DNA of 64,000 bases from Oscillospiraceae bacterium (GCA_021199355.1 JAJQIF010000009.1:124001-188000), one strand, 5' to 3'. Positions 44,043 to 53,324 are shown, counted from the first letter of the stretch. Notes: generated by a model not told the origin, from the sequence alone. Made by a program: numbers and translations.

Positions 44043-44897
44043 ATGACCAGAGATCTTTCAAACCCAACCGTAATAAAAGAAATCCTCAGCCGCCACGGCT
44101 TCACCTTCTCGAAAAAATTAGGGCAGAACTTTCTTATCGATCCGACCGTCTGCCCCAGAATCGCCGAGGCGGGGAATGCCCGTGAAGGATATGGCATAAT
44201 CGAAATCGGTGCCGGAATGGGCGTCCTGACGGTTGAGCTATCGAAGCGTGCCGACAAAGTCGTCGCCATCGAAGTCGACCACCGGCTTATCGAAGTTCTG
44301 CATGAAACCCTTGCGGATTGCCATAATGTAAAAGTAATCGAAGCCGATGTTTTGAAGCTTGATTTAAACAAGCTCATCGAAGAAGAATTTGCGGGACTCA
44401 AAATTGCTGTCTGTTCGAACCTGCCGTACTATATCACCTCGCCGATTCTGATGAAGCTTTTTGAGTCTAGGCTTCCCATCGAATCAATAACCGCTCTCGT
44501 CCAGAAAGAGGCGGGCGTCCGTCTCTGTGCGCCTGTCGGAACCCGTGAAGCCGGAGCTGTGACGGTCGCGGCAAGCTACTATTCCGAGGGCAAGGTTCTC
44601 TTTAACGTTTCAAGAGGCTGTTTCATGCCGAGCCCGAACGTCGACAGCTGTGTTGTCAGATTCGACATGCGAAAGACCCTTCCGGAAGTAAAGAGCGAAG
44701 ATTTCTTATTCAAAATGGTCAGAGGCATGTTCACCCAGAGAAGAAAAACCACACTCAACGCCATCTGTGGCTCTCTCGGGATGGATAAGGTAATAGTCAC
44801 AAATGCCATGAACGAGGCGGGGATAGCCCTCAATTCAAGACCCGAACAGCTCAGCATGGACGAGCTGATAGCTCTTGCAGACAAACTCTACAGATAA
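44043..44897 (+). CDS. rsmA: 16S rRNA dimethyladenosine transferase RsmA/KsgA
   Basis: A 284-residue SAM-dependent enzyme dimethylating A1518/A1519 of 16S rRNA during small-subunit maturation. Motifs: FSKKLGQNFLIDP, SAM motif EIGAGMGVLTVELS, the acidic EVDHRLIEVL, and catalytic NLPYYITSPILMK. The C-terminal helical domain carries QRRKTTLNAI. The start lies 19 bp after trkH. Confidence 0.96.
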   Translation: MTRDLSNPTVIKEILSRHGFTFSKKLGQNFLIDPTVCPRIAEAGNAREGYGIIEIGAGMGVLTVELSKRADKVVAIEVDHRLIEVLHETLADCHNVKVIEADVLKLDLNKLIEEEFAGLKIAVCSNLPYYITSPILMKLFESRLPIESITALVQKEAGVRLCAPVGTREAGAVTVAASYYSEGKVLFNVSRGCFMPSPNVDSCVVRFDMRKTLPEVKSEDFLFKMVRGMFTQRRKTTLNAICGSLGMDKVIVTNAMNEAGIALNSRPEQLSMDELIALADKLYR

Positions 44898-44902
44898 AAA
44901 AA

Positions 44903-44932
44903 CAGCCGACCGATAAGGTCGACTGAATTTTA
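44903..44932. terminator. Bidirectional terminator between rsmA and rpmB
   Basis: CAGCCGACC-gataa-GGTCGACTG with AATTTTATTT on plus and TTTTTTT on minus. Confidence 0.82.
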
Positions 44933-44958
44933 TTTGTGTGGTTACGATTCTGAGTCTA

Positions 44959-45144
44959 TCACGCACGGGTTACTTTTCCGGATCTTAAGCACCTCGAGCA
45001 GACATACATATGGCAGGGAGTACCGTTCTTGATAGCCTTTACTCTCATGATGTTCGGCTTCCAAGTTCTGTTGGTGCTTCTCATAGAGTGAGATACCTTA
45101 TTTCCGAAAGTAACACCCTTACCGCAAATTTCACACTTTGCCAT
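44959..45144 (-). CDS. rpmB: 50S ribosomal protein L28
   Basis: A 61-residue L28: MAKCEICGKGVTFGNKVSHSMRSTNRTWKPNIMRVK...YVCSRCLRSGKVTRA. Two CxxC pairs (CEIC, CSRC) show the zinc-binding form. AAGGAGG precedes the ATG. It has its own promoter 90 bp upstream. Confidence 0.97.
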   Translation of the reverse strand: MAKCEICGKGVTFGNKVSHSMRSTNRTWKPNIMRVKAIKNGTPCHMYVCSRCLRSGKVTRA

Positions 45145-45234
45145 TGGGCTGCACCTCCTTCTTCAAGCTTCTGAGAGAGCCACAAGACGTGCCGACTCAA
45201 TCAGCGTAGTTATAGTCATAATTCAACGTCATCT

Positions 45235-45263
45235 ATCATATCAAATTTCCGCGACAAATGCAA
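45235..45263 (-). promoter_or_regulatory. Promoter of rpmB
   Basis: On the minus strand TTGCAT (45258-45263), 17 bp, TATGAT (45235-45240). The 45145-45456 gap holds this and the divergent M50 promoter, and nothing else I can support. Confidence 0.7.
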
Positions 45264-45375
45264 GTGTTTTTTGAAATATTTTTTTCGTAGCCGCAAAAAC
45301 CGCCTGATTTGTTGCCCGAATGTGTCAAAACTCTTAAATTTTCACGTCGAAAGCATTAATGTGGGCAAAGATTAC

Positions 45376-45404
45376 TTGAAATTTTCACATAAATGGTGTA
45401 TGAT
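45376..45404 (+). promoter_or_regulatory. Promoter of the M50-scpAB operon
   Basis: TTGAAA (45376-45381), 17 bp, TATGAT (45399-45404), about 50 bp before the GTG. Confidence 0.68.
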
Positions 45405-45456
45405 TAGACTGCGTGAATTTTGACGACCGCAAAATAACGAAAAGGAGCCAGATCAG

Positions 45457-46155
45457 GTGTCGATACTCTCTTACCTTAACGACCCTCAGCAGCTTATAAT
45501 TCTTGTCGGAATCAGACTGCTTATCATATTTACAATTCTCCCTGTCCACGAATATGCTCATGCCTATGCCGCCCACAAGATGGGCGACGAAACCGCATAT
45601 ATGAACGGCAGAATGACGCTGAACCCGTTGTCGCATCTCGATATTTTCGGAGCCATCTTTCTTCTGCTTTTTGGCTTCGGTTGGGCAAAGCCGGTTCCCG
45701 TCAATCCGAGAAACTTCCGTGATTACAAAAAGGGAACCGCTATAACAGCCGCCGCAGGACCCCTTTCGAATCTTCTCTGCGCCGCAATAGGAATGTTCTT
45801 CTTAAGAATCATAAATTACATTCCCGTTTGCATTGCAATTACCGAGACGACCTATAATATTCTTTATTACGTCTTCCTTGCGGTTTACTATTTCGTAACT
45901 GTGAATCTTTCGCTCGCGATATTCAACCTGATTCCTATCCCGCCTCTTGACGGTTCCCGGATTCTGAGTGCATACGCTCCCTATAAAGTCAATGCGTGGC
46001 TTGCAAGATATCAGAGATATATCTACATCGGCTTTTTGATTTTGCTCTTCCTGGGAGTTCTTTCAACACCGATGAACTGGCTCATAAACATCTTCTATAA
46101 GGGACTTTACTACCTCTTCTTCTGGGTAGAACTGATTATGAAAGCGATATTTTAA
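45457..46155 (+). CDS. Site-2-protease-family (M50) membrane metalloprotease
   Basis: A 232-residue intramembrane zinc protease with about six helices. Metal motif LPVHEYAHAYAAHKMGD (HExxH) in helix 1 and NLIPIPPLDGSRIL (third ligand Asp) near residue 163. This short rhomboid-like S2P subfamily lacks PDZ domains and is commonly next to scpA in Clostridia. GGAGCC precedes the GTG. Substrate unknown. scpA follows after 3 bp. Confidence 0.92.
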   Translation: MSILSYLNDPQQLIILVGIRLLIIFTILPVHEYAHAYAAHKMGDETAYMNGRMTLNPLSHLDIFGAIFLLLFGFGWAKPVPVNPRNFRDYKKGTAITAAAGPLSNLLCAAIGMFFLRIINYIPVCIAITETTYNILYYVFLAVYYFVTVNLSLAIFNLIPIPPLDGSRILSAYAPYKVNAWLARYQRYIYIGFLILLFLGVLSTPMNWLINIFYKGLYYLFFWVELIMKAIF

Positions 46156-46158
46156 CAT

Positions 46159-46896
46159 ATGGGAACGGCTGTAGCAGGCAAAAGCGACGTTGTATACAGG
46201 CTCGAGGGCTTTGAGGGACCGCTTGATTTACTTCTCTTCCTCATTTCAAAGCACAAGCTGAGCATCGCCGATATCGAGATTTCGGCACTCCTTGACCAAT
46301 ATCTTGACTATATCGACGGTATCGAAGACTATGATTTTGAATATGCCGGAGATTTCCTCGAGATGGCGGCAAGGCTCATCTTAATAAAAACTCTCTATCT
46401 GCTCCCGAAGCACGAAGAGGCGATTGAGCTCAAACAGGAACTTGAGGGCAAGCTGACCCAGTATTCCGTCTGCAAACAGGCGGCGGAGAAGCTGTCACTC
46501 CTATATGTCGGCGACAAGGTCTTCGCAAGCAATCCGACGCTCCCCGAGCTCCCGAAAACCTATGTCGGTCACTGCGACCCTCAGGCACTTCTGGATGCCT
46601 ACATCGGCATCTTCGACAAGAAGATGCGTGAGCGACCGGTTGAAGCGTCCGTCTTCAAGCCGCTTGTCTCACATCGTGTCGTGTCCGTCTCGACAGGAAT
46701 AGTTTCCGTCCTGAAGAGGCTCTACAAGTCCGGAACCTGCCCGGTGTCGGTTCTGCTCGACGGAATCGACGGGAAATCGGAAAAGATAGCGGCTTTCTTG
46801 GCGGTTCTGGAGCTCGCCAAGTCGGGCAGAGTGAGCCTTAATGACGACAACACCGAGATAACTCTCAACAGGAGGAAGCATGAAAGTGGAATATAA
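46159..46896 (+). CDS. scpA: Segregation and condensation protein ScpA
   Basis: A 245-residue kleisin that bridges SMC heads in the SMC-ScpAB condensin. N-terminal FEGPLDLLLFLISKHKLSIADIEIS and FLEMAARLILIKTLYLLP are the SMC-neck and ScpB-contact regions; the C-terminal winged helix (about 180-240) contacts the SMC cap. It overlaps scpB by 17 bp. Confidence 0.95.
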   Translation: MGTAVAGKSDVVYRLEGFEGPLDLLLFLISKHKLSIADIEISALLDQYLDYIDGIEDYDFEYAGDFLEMAARLILIKTLYLLPKHEEAIELKQELEGKLTQYSVCKQAAEKLSLLYVGDKVFASNPTLPELPKTYVGHCDPQALLDAYIGIFDKKMRERPVEASVFKPLVSHRVVSVSTGIVSVLKRLYKSGTCPVSVLLDGIDGKSEKIAAFLAVLELAKSGRVSLNDDNTEITLNRRKHESGI

Positions 46897-47443
46897 TGAA
46901 AAGCTCTCGGCGCTCGAAGCGATATTATTCGCCTTGGGCGAGCCGGTGGAGGACGAAAAGCTTGCTTTGTCCGCAGGAATAGAGCAGAGCGAGCTCGACA
47001 GCTTCATAAATCTTCTGAACGACAGATATTCCGAGTCGGGCTCGTCTCTTGAAGTGATAAAGTTAGATTCTTCAAGGCAACTCGTGACGAAGAAAGAATT
47101 TGCGCCCTACATCTCTGCGGCTGTCCGCTCGAAGAGAAGCTCGGCACTCTCTCAGGCGGCTCTCGAGGTTCTGACTATTGTCGCCTATAACCAGCCTGTC
47201 ACCCGAAGCTTTATCGACGATGTAAGAGGAGTAGACAGCTCGGGAGTTGTCAATAATCTTTTAGAGAAAGAGCTTATCGCTGAAGCGGGACGTCTCGACA
47301 TTCCCGGAAAGCCGGTTCTTTTCAAGACGACAGAGAACTTCCTTCGATGCTTCGGAATCTCAAACCTGGGCGAGCTTCCGCCTTTGCCGTCGGATGAAGG
47401 GCAGATAAGCATAGATGAAATCGAGAACGAGCAAGCAGAATAA
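46880..47443 (+). CDS. scpB: Segregation and condensation protein ScpB
   Basis: A 187-residue winged-helix partner of ScpA. Motifs: LSALEAILFALGEPVEDEKLA, SQAALEVLTIVAYNQPVTRSFIDDVRGVDSSGVVNNLLEKELI and GKPVLFKTTENFLRCFGI. AGGAGG inside the end of scpA precedes the ATG, giving coupled translation and balanced complex assembly. Confidence 0.95.
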   Translation: MKVEYNEKLSALEAILFALGEPVEDEKLALSAGIEQSELDSFINLLNDRYSESGSSLEVIKLDSSRQLVTKKEFAPYISAAVRSKRSSALSQAALEVLTIVAYNQPVTRSFIDDVRGVDSSGVVNNLLEKELIAEAGRLDIPGKPVLFKTTENFLRCFGISNLGELPPLPSDEGQISIDEIENEQAE

Positions 47444-47484
47444 TCGACTGGAGGCGAAGCACTATAGTAATATTTCTTACGATA

Positions 47485-48252
47485 TTGAAAATCATAGGCA
47501 TAGTGCTTCTCGCTCTGCTTTTACTGATTTTCATATTAACACTGTTTTCGGTCAAGGTTTACGTCAGCTTCGACAAAAAAAGCGTCAGGCTCTCGGTCAA
47601 GTATCTTTGGTTGAAGGTTTATAGCCTTGACACCTCCGAGAAGAAAGAGGACAAGCCGAAAGACGAGCCCAAGTCTTCTGATGAGAAGCCTGAGCCCGAA
47701 CCCGAGCCTGAAAAGCCCGAAATCGTAATAAGCGAGATTTCTGAAGTCACGGAGGAGCCAAAGCCTGAATCCGAACCCGAACCGGAGAAACCTGCGGAGA
47801 AGCAGGAAGAGCCCGAAGAGGATAAGAAATCGGGCAGTTCTCTTCTTGACAAGTGGAATGTGATAAAAGTTTATCTTCCGAAGGTCAAAACGGCACTCAA
47901 GAAGCTTCTCAAGCTCATCAAAATCAATGATCTGGAGCTTCACCTGACTGTCGGCGGCGAGGATGCCGCTACAGCCGGAACGAATTTCGGCAAAATAAAC
48001 GCTGTTTTCTATAATGCGCTTGCGCTGATATGCTGTCTTTTCAGTGTGAAAATCAAGAAAACCGAAATCAAATGCGATTATGAAAATAAAACCTTCGATG
48101 CAGAGGGAAGCCTTTTAATCAAGGCAAGGGTCCTGTCTATATTGGCGTTAGCCGTGTATATACTTATAAACTATCTTAAAGTAAAATCAGCTCTCGATAA
48201 GCTCCCGAAAGCCGAGCCCGAGAGTAATTCCGAGAAAGAAGGATTAACATGA
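47485..48252 (+). CDS. DUF2953 membrane protein
   Basis: A roughly 255-residue protein: one N-terminal transmembrane helix (IIGIVLLALLLLIFILTLFSV), a DUF2953 start (KVYVSFDKKSVRLSVKYLWLKVY), a Pro/Glu/Lys-rich linker (about 55-115), then the DUF2953 core (LHLTVGGEDAATAGTNFGKINAVFYNAL...IKKTEIKCDYENKTFDAEGSLLIK). It overlaps ytfJ by 4 bp, the usual DUF2953-YtfJ pairing in spore formers. The start is unclear: the only good Shine-Dalgarno (GGAGG, 47450-47454) lies about 30 bases before the TTG at 47485 but 9 before an in-frame ATA at 47464. Confidence 0.82.
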   Translation: MKIIGIVLLALLLLIFILTLFSVKVYVSFDKKSVRLSVKYLWLKVYSLDTSEKKEDKPKDEPKSSDEKPEPEPEPEKPEIVISEISEVTEEPKPESEPEPEKPAEKQEEPEEDKKSGSSLLDKWNVIKVYLPKVKTALKKLLKLIKINDLELHLTVGGEDAATAGTNFGKINAVFYNALALICCLFSVKIKKTEIKCDYENKTFDAEGSLLIKARVLSILALAVYILINYLKVKSALDKLPKAEPESNSEKEGLT

Positions 48253-48677
48253 ACGAAAAAAAAAGCAATCTTGAAGGTCTCGTCCAGACCGCAATCGAGA
48301 AAATCAAGGAGGTCGTCGACGTCGACACCGTTGTCGGAAGCCCGATAACCGTCCCGAACGGAACCACGATTATCCCCGTTTCCAAGGTTTCGGTCGGCTT
48401 CGGCTCCGGCGGTTCCGATATTCCCGCCAAGAGCGAAAAGGACCTCTTCGGTGGCGGAATGGGCGGCGGAGTAACCGTTACGCCTCTTGCATTCATCACA
48501 ATCGCTCCCGACGGCTCGACAAAGCTCTTACAGCTCACCGTCAACGCTCCCAAGGAGAATGCGGCACTTGCCACAATCCCCGACGTTATCGACAAGGTCG
48601 TCAGCTTCCTTGACAAGAACAAGAAGGTGGAAGTTGTATGCAACGACTCTGACGAAGACGAAGAAACGGGCGAATAA
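48249..48677 (+). CDS. ytfJ: YtfJ/GerW family sporulation protein
   Basis: A 142-residue protein with the GerW signature: VVGSPITVPNGTTIIPVSKVSVGFGSGGSD...GGGMGGGVTVTPLAFITI. In Bacillus it is made under sigma-F and required for germination. Conserved in spore formers and typically coupled to DUF2953, as here. Confidence 0.92.
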   Translation: MNEKKSNLEGLVQTAIEKIKEVVDVDTVVGSPITVPNGTTIIPVSKVSVGFGSGGSDIPAKSEKDLFGGGMGGGVTVTPLAFITIAPDGSTKLLQLTVNAPKENAALATIPDVIDKVVSFLDKNKKVEVVCNDSDEDEETGE

Positions 48678-48751
48678 TTTTTGATGTATGTCCACAAACT
48701 AATCGTATCAAACAGTTGCTTTCGCAACCGGAAAGGAATACGAAAAAGTTT

Positions 48752-49639
48752 ATGGATAAATATACAATCAAGCGGGTTGCCGTCTGCATGATATGTCTTG
48801 TTGTGATGGCATCCTGCATCTGCATAAGGTCGCGTAGCGCCTCGTCACAGGCAAGCTCAGACGTTTTGTCGGCATCCGTCCGTTCCGAGCCCCAGATAGC
48901 GGCAAGGGCGGCGGTGGTTGTCGAGTATGAAACCGGCAGGGTTCTCTATGAGAAAAACGCCGATCTTGAGCTCCCGATGGCAAGCACGACGAAGATAATG
49001 ACAACCCTTCTGACGCTCGAATCGGGCGACATCGACGATTGGTTCACGGTCGACAGCGAGGCAATCAAGGTTGAGGGCTCGTCGATGGGGTTAAGTGAGG
49101 GCAAGATAGTCACAAAGAGGATACTCTCGTATGGCATGATGCTTCCGAGCGGCAACGATGCAGCAAATGCAGCCGCAGTGGCGGTTGCGGGGAGCATTGA
49201 AGACTTTGTCGACCTTATGAACGAAAAAGCCGAAAACTTCGGGTTGACGAATACCCACTTTGTCACGCCATCGGGACTTGACGACTATACCGACGAGCAC
49301 TATTCGACTGCTCTCGACATGGCGAATCTGACGAGGCTTGCTCTTTCGAACGAAACATTCAGAGAAATCTGCGGGACGAAATCCATCTGCCTCGAGTTCG
49401 GCGACGGTGAGAGCTTCTGGCTTTCAAATTCGAATAAGCTCCTGAGCTCCTGTGACGGCGTTATAGGTGTGAAGACAGGCTTTACCGATAAGGCGGGAAG
49501 ATGCCTTGTTTCCGCATGCGAGCGTGACGGAGTAACGCTTATTTGTGTGACATTAAGCGACCCGAACGACTGGTACGACCACACAAACCTTTATGATTAC
49601 TGCTTCTCGATGGTAGGAGCAGTAACGCATATCGGCTGA
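48752..49639 (+). CDS. D-alanyl-D-alanine carboxypeptidase (DacF/PBP5-like, S11)
   Basis: A 295-residue serine peptidase trimming peptidoglycan stem peptides. N-terminal export signal or anchor (YTIKRVAVCMICLVVMASCICI). Active-site triad motifs: SxxK in MASTTKIMTT, SGN in LPSGNDAANA, KTG in GVKTGFTDKAG. The PBP5 C-terminal beta domain and amphipathic anchor are absent, so it is the short form. It lies in a sporulation-flavoured cluster (DUF2953, ytfJ), so a DacF-like cortex role is plausible. Confidence 0.9.
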   Translation: MDKYTIKRVAVCMICLVVMASCICIRSRSASSQASSDVLSASVRSEPQIAARAAVVVEYETGRVLYEKNADLELPMASTTKIMTTLLTLESGDIDDWFTVDSEAIKVEGSSMGLSEGKIVTKRILSYGMMLPSGNDAANAAAVAVAGSIEDFVDLMNEKAENFGLTNTHFVTPSGLDDYTDEHYSTALDMANLTRLALSNETFREICGTKSICLEFGDGESFWLSNSNKLLSSCDGVIGVKTGFTDKAGRCLVSACERDGVTLICVTLSDPNDWYDHTNLYDYCFSMVGAVTHIG

Positions 49640-49666
49640 AATATACAAAAATATGACGGTGATATA

Positions 49667-50440
49667 ATGACGGAAAGAATACAGAAAATCATCTCCGACT
49701 GCGGAGTCACCTCCCGAAGGAAAGCAGAGGCAATGATTTCCGAGGGCAGAGTCAAGGTGAACGGCAGACCCTGCAAGCTTGGCGACAAAGCAGACCCTAA
49801 AAAGGATATAATCAGCATAGACGGCATAAATCTTCCAACAGACGAGAAGAAAAATAACGTCTATATCATGCTGAATAAGCCCCGAGGATACGTCACGACG
49901 ATGAGCGACGACAGGGGCAGAAGATGCGTAACGGAGCTTCTTGAGGGTGTTGAAGAAAGAGTATATCCCATCGGCAGGCTTGACATGAATTCCGAAGGGC
50001 TTCTTCTTTTCACAAACGACGGTGCAATGGCAAACGCCATCATGCACCCGAGCTGTCACATCTCAAAGACATATCGGGTAACGGTCAGACCGGACATCAC
50101 CGAGGAACAGCTTGTCGAGCTCTCCGAGGGCGTAGTCCTCGATGACGGCAAGAAAACTCTTCCCGCGACAGTTCTCGTTCTCACAAAGGAAGAGGGCAGG
50201 GTGGTTCTCCAGATAACCATCCGTGAGGGCAGAAACCGCCAGATAAGGCGCATGTGCAACGCCGTCGGGCTCGAGGTCGCAAGACTCAAGAGAACCGCTG
50301 TCGGACCTATAAAGCTTGGAATGCTGAAGCCGGGCGACTATCGGGAGTTGACACCGGCAGAGCTTACGGCATTAAGAAATGCTATTCAAAAGGGAAGCAC
50401 GTCTTCCCAAAATAATAAATATCGAGGCAAGAGAAAATGA
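49667..50440 (+). CDS. rluB: 23S rRNA pseudouridine synthase (RluB/RsuA family)
   Basis: A 257-residue enzyme: an N-terminal S4 RNA-binding domain (ERIQKIISDCGVTSRRKAEAMISEGRVKVNGRP) followed by the catalytic domain with GRLDMNSEGLLLFTNDG (catalytic Asp) and EGRNRQIRRMCNAVGLEVARLKR. RluB (position 2605) is likelier than RsuA by length and linkage to scpAB, which is standard in Firmicutes. It overlaps pncB by 4 bp. Confidence 0.9.
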   Translation: MTERIQKIISDCGVTSRRKAEAMISEGRVKVNGRPCKLGDKADPKKDIISIDGINLPTDEKKNNVYIMLNKPRGYVTTMSDDRGRRCVTELLEGVEERVYPIGRLDMNSEGLLLFTNDGAMANAIMHPSCHISKTYRVTVRPDITEEQLVELSEGVVLDDGKKTLPATVLVLTKEEGRVVLQITIREGRNRQIRRMCNAVGLEVARLKRTAVGPIKLGMLKPGDYRELTPAELTALRNAIQKGSTSSQNNKYRGKRK

Positions 50441-51891
50441 ACAACGTAAATTACACAATGCTTTTTGACTACTACGAGCTGACAATGGGCAACGGCTACT
50501 TCGAAAAAGGGCTGATGGACAGGGTCTGCTATTTCGACCTCTTCTACAGAAGAGTTCCCGGCGACGGCGGCTATGTTATCGCGGCTGGACTCGAGCAGGC
50601 AATCGACTACATAAAGAACCTGCACTTTGACGATAAGGATATCGAATATCTCAGATCCAAGAACCAGTTTTCCGAAGACTTTTTGGAGTACTTGAAGAGC
50701 TTCAAGTTCACCGGCGATGTCTGGGCGGTTCCCGAGGGCACAGTGGTCTTCCCGAACGAGCCGATAATGACAATCAGGGCTCCCGCAATTCAGGCTCAGC
50801 TTCTTGAGACGTTTTTGCTCCTCACAATCAACCACCAGTCGCTCATCGCCACCAAGGCTAACAGAATCGTCCGTGCCGCCGAGGGCAGAGTAATCGCCGA
50901 GTTCGGTTCACGCCGTGCCCACGGTCCCGATGCGGCAGTTCTCGGAGCAAGAGCCGCTTATATCGGCGGAGCGGCGGCAACGGCATGCGCTCTTACGGAC
51001 GAAGAGTTCGGCGTCCCGGCAACCGGAACCATGGCTCACTCGTGGGTTCAGATGTTTGACACCGAGTACGAAGCCTTCAAGGCTTATTGCGAGGTCTATC
51101 CCGACAACGCAACGCTTCTTGTAGATACCTATAACGTCCTCAAGAGCGGCGTTCCGAACGCAATCAAGGCTTTCGACGAGGTTCTCAAGCCCCTTGGCAA
51201 GCGTCCCAAGGGCATAAGAATCGACTCGGGAGATATAACCTATCTTTCCCAGAAGGCGAGAAAGATGCTCGACGATGCCGGATATCCCGACTGCAAGATT
51301 ACAGCTTCGAACTCCCTCGATGAGTATCTCATCCGTGATATGCTTTTGCAGGGGGCGAAGGTCGATTCCTTTGGTGTTGGCGAAAGGCTCATCACCTCGA
51401 AGCCCTCGTCCGTCCTTGACGGCGTATATAAGCTCGTCGCATTTGAAGACGAGAACGGCAACGTCATCCCGAAGATAAAGATTTCCGAAAACGTCCAGAA
51501 GATTACGACTCCTCACTTCAAGAAGCTTTATCGCCTCTATGACAACGAAAACGGTAAGGCGATTGCGGACTATCTCTGCCTGCATGACGAAGCGGTCAAC
51601 GACATGGAGCCGCTCGAAATCTTCGACCCCGACTATACATGGAAGCGCAGAACTCTTGAGAACTACACTGCCCGTGAGCTTCTTGTGCCAATCTTCAAGA
51701 ATGGTGAGTGCGTTTACAACATGCCGACTTTAAGCGAGAGCAGGAACCACTGCATCCGCGAAATCGCCACAATGTGGGATTCCGTTCTCAGGTTTGAAAA
51801 CCCGCATGTACACTATGTCGACCTTTCGCAGAAGCTCTGGGATATCAAGCAGGAGCTTCTTAACGAGCACTCGCACCACTTCTCGAAATGA
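50437..51891 (+). CDS. pncB: Nicotinate phosphoribosyltransferase
   Basis: A 484-residue NAD-salvage enzyme condensing nicotinate and PRPP. Motifs: DYYELTMGNGYFEKG, VIAAGLEQAIDYI, EFGSRRAHGPDAAVLGARAAYIGGAAAT, GTMAHSWVQMF (the phosphorylated His), LVDTYNVLKSGVPNAI and IRIDSGDITYLSQKARKMLD. Length fits the long bacterial form. Start overlaps rluB and end overlaps the next membrane-protein gene. Confidence 0.95.
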   Translation: MNNVNYTMLFDYYELTMGNGYFEKGLMDRVCYFDLFYRRVPGDGGYVIAAGLEQAIDYIKNLHFDDKDIEYLRSKNQFSEDFLEYLKSFKFTGDVWAVPEGTVVFPNEPIMTIRAPAIQAQLLETFLLLTINHQSLIATKANRIVRAAEGRVIAEFGSRRAHGPDAAVLGARAAYIGGAAATACALTDEEFGVPATGTMAHSWVQMFDTEYEAFKAYCEVYPDNATLLVDTYNVLKSGVPNAIKAFDEVLKPLGKRPKGIRIDSGDITYLSQKARKMLDDAGYPDCKITASNSLDEYLIRDMLLQGAKVDSFGVGERLITSKPSSVLDGVYKLVAFEDENGNVIPKIKISENVQKITTPHFKKLYRLYDNENGKAIADYLCLHDEAVNDMEPLEIFDPDYTWKRRTLENYTARELLVPIFKNGECVYNMPTLSESRNHCIREIATMWDSVLRFENPHVHYVDLSQKLWDIKQELLNEHSHHFSK

Positions 51892-52430
51892 GAAAGACAG
51901 CCTTCAACGTCGCATTCGGCGGGATAGTTTCGGCACTCTGCCTTGTACTTGAATTTTCGGTCGGATTTCTTCCGATATTTCTGTATGTTTTCCCGATGAT
52001 ATGCTCAATACTCATGTATATCCTCTATACCGAATGCGGCTTGAAAACGAGCCTTTGCGCCTATGTCGGGGTGTCTGTCCTTTCGCTGTTCATGTGCCCC
52101 GACAAGGAAGCGGCGATGATGTTCGTCATGTTCTTCGGCTACTATCCGATACTTCGGGTCTACATACAGAAGCTAAAGCCGAAGGTCCTGAAAACTCTTC
52201 TCAAGTTCGCGACCTTCAACGTCGCAATGATTCTTGCATATCTCATCATAATCTTCGTCTTCGGCATCACCAAAACGGACATGATGGGTGGGCTTTCGTG
52301 GTTCTGGATTCTGTTGTTGGCAGTAGGTAATGTTGTATTTGCGATGTTCGATATACTCCTTGACCGGCTTCTCTATATCTATGAGAAGAAGCTGAGGCAC
52401 AAGCTTTTCGGACACGGAAAACGGCGGTAG
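51888..52430 (+). CDS. Small integral membrane protein, possibly ECF S-component-like
   Basis: A 180-residue protein with about five to six hydrophobic segments (8-30, 35-52, 56-75, 82-96, 110-132, 140-160) and a basic C-terminal tail. The N-terminal pattern (AFNVAFGGIVSALCLVLEF) recalls vitamin ECF transporter S-components, and coupling to pncB (ATGA) would suit a nicotinate-related uptake role, but no ligand motif is recognisable. Treat the function as unknown. Confidence 0.7.
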   Translation: MRKTAFNVAFGGIVSALCLVLEFSVGFLPIFLYVFPMICSILMYILYTECGLKTSLCAYVGVSVLSLFMCPDKEAAMMFVMFFGYYPILRVYIQKLKPKVLKTLLKFATFNVAMILAYLIIIFVFGITKTDMMGGLSWFWILLLAVGNVVFAMFDILLDRLLYIYEKKLRHKLFGHGKRR

Positions 52431-52438
52431 GATTTTCT

Positions 52439-53143
52439 ATGAAAAACATCTTCCAAAACAAAAAGGCAATCAAAATCGCGGCTGTTGTCATACTCGTCAT
52501 AGTCATGGTGGGTCTGACAATAGCCGGAATTCCGCTTGTGAAATTGCTTTCAACCGACGAGGGCAGGGAAGCCCTTCAGGCTATAGTTGACAGCAACGTC
52601 GTCCTGGGCGTCATTGTTTACCTTCTTTTGCAGATGCTTCAGGTGGTCGTCGCCCTCATCCCGGGCGGAGTTATCCAGATCCTCGGCGGAGTTCTCTTCG
52701 GAAACTTCTGGGGAACGGTTCTCTGCTTCTTGGGAGTGTTCTTGGGTTCAGTTGTTGTATTCATGACTGTGAGAAAATTCGGCATGCCGGTGGTTGAAGC
52801 CTTCGTCGACGGCAAGGGCATCAAGCGGTTCGAATTCTTAAACGACGATAAGAAGCTTGAGGCGACCGTCTTTATCCTCTTCCTGATTCCGGGCATGCCC
52901 AAGGATGCCCTGACCTATATTGTGCCCCTCACGAAGATTAAGCCGTCCCGGTTCTTCTTCCTCTCGATGCTCGCAAGGACTCCTGCGATAATCCTCTCGA
53001 CTGTTTTCGGTGCAAGCCTTAGCGACGGCAACCTTATCGCGGCGATTATATTGTTCGCAGTTGTGGCGGTTCTGGGACTGGTGGGGATAATCTTCAAGGA
53101 CAAAATAATCGACAAGCTCAGGCGCAAAAAAGAAGACGTCTGA
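52439..53143 (+). CDS. TVP38/TMEM64 family membrane protein
   Basis: A 234-residue DedA-superfamily protein. Family motifs: GGVIQILGGVLFGNFWGTVLCFLGVFLGSVVVF with the re-entrant-loop Gly/Pro pattern, and FLIPGMPKDALTYIVPLTKIKPSRFFFLSMLARTPAIILSTVFGA (F..R.PG-type). Such proteins are implicated in lipid scrambling across the membrane; the substrate here is unknown. Nine bp after the preceding gene; last of the long operon. Confidence 0.88.
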   Translation: MKNIFQNKKAIKIAAVVILVIVMVGLTIAGIPLVKLLSTDEGREALQAIVDSNVVLGVIVYLLLQMLQVVVALIPGGVIQILGGVLFGNFWGTVLCFLGVFLGSVVVFMTVRKFGMPVVEAFVDGKGIKRFEFLNDDKKLEATVFILFLIPGMPKDALTYIVPLTKIKPSRFFFLSMLARTPAIILSTVFGASLSDGNLIAAIILFAVVAVLGLVGIIFKDKIIDKLRRKKEDV

Positions 53144-53169
53144 ATTTGAAAAAATCCCGAAGAAAACGC

Positions 53170-53198
53170 TTGACATTTGCCTTTTCTTATGCTATAAT
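53170..53198 (+). promoter_or_regulatory. Promoter of the tRNA pair
   Basis: TTGACA (53170-53175), 17 bp, TATAAT (53193-53198), about 45 bp before tRNA-Gly. Confidence 0.88.
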
Positions 53199-53242
53199 AT
53201 CGTTCGTTGCTGAGAAGTGAGCTTCCCGGCGACGGATAACCT

Positions 53243-53316
<74 letters not shown>

Positions 53317-53324
53317 TTTTTTAT

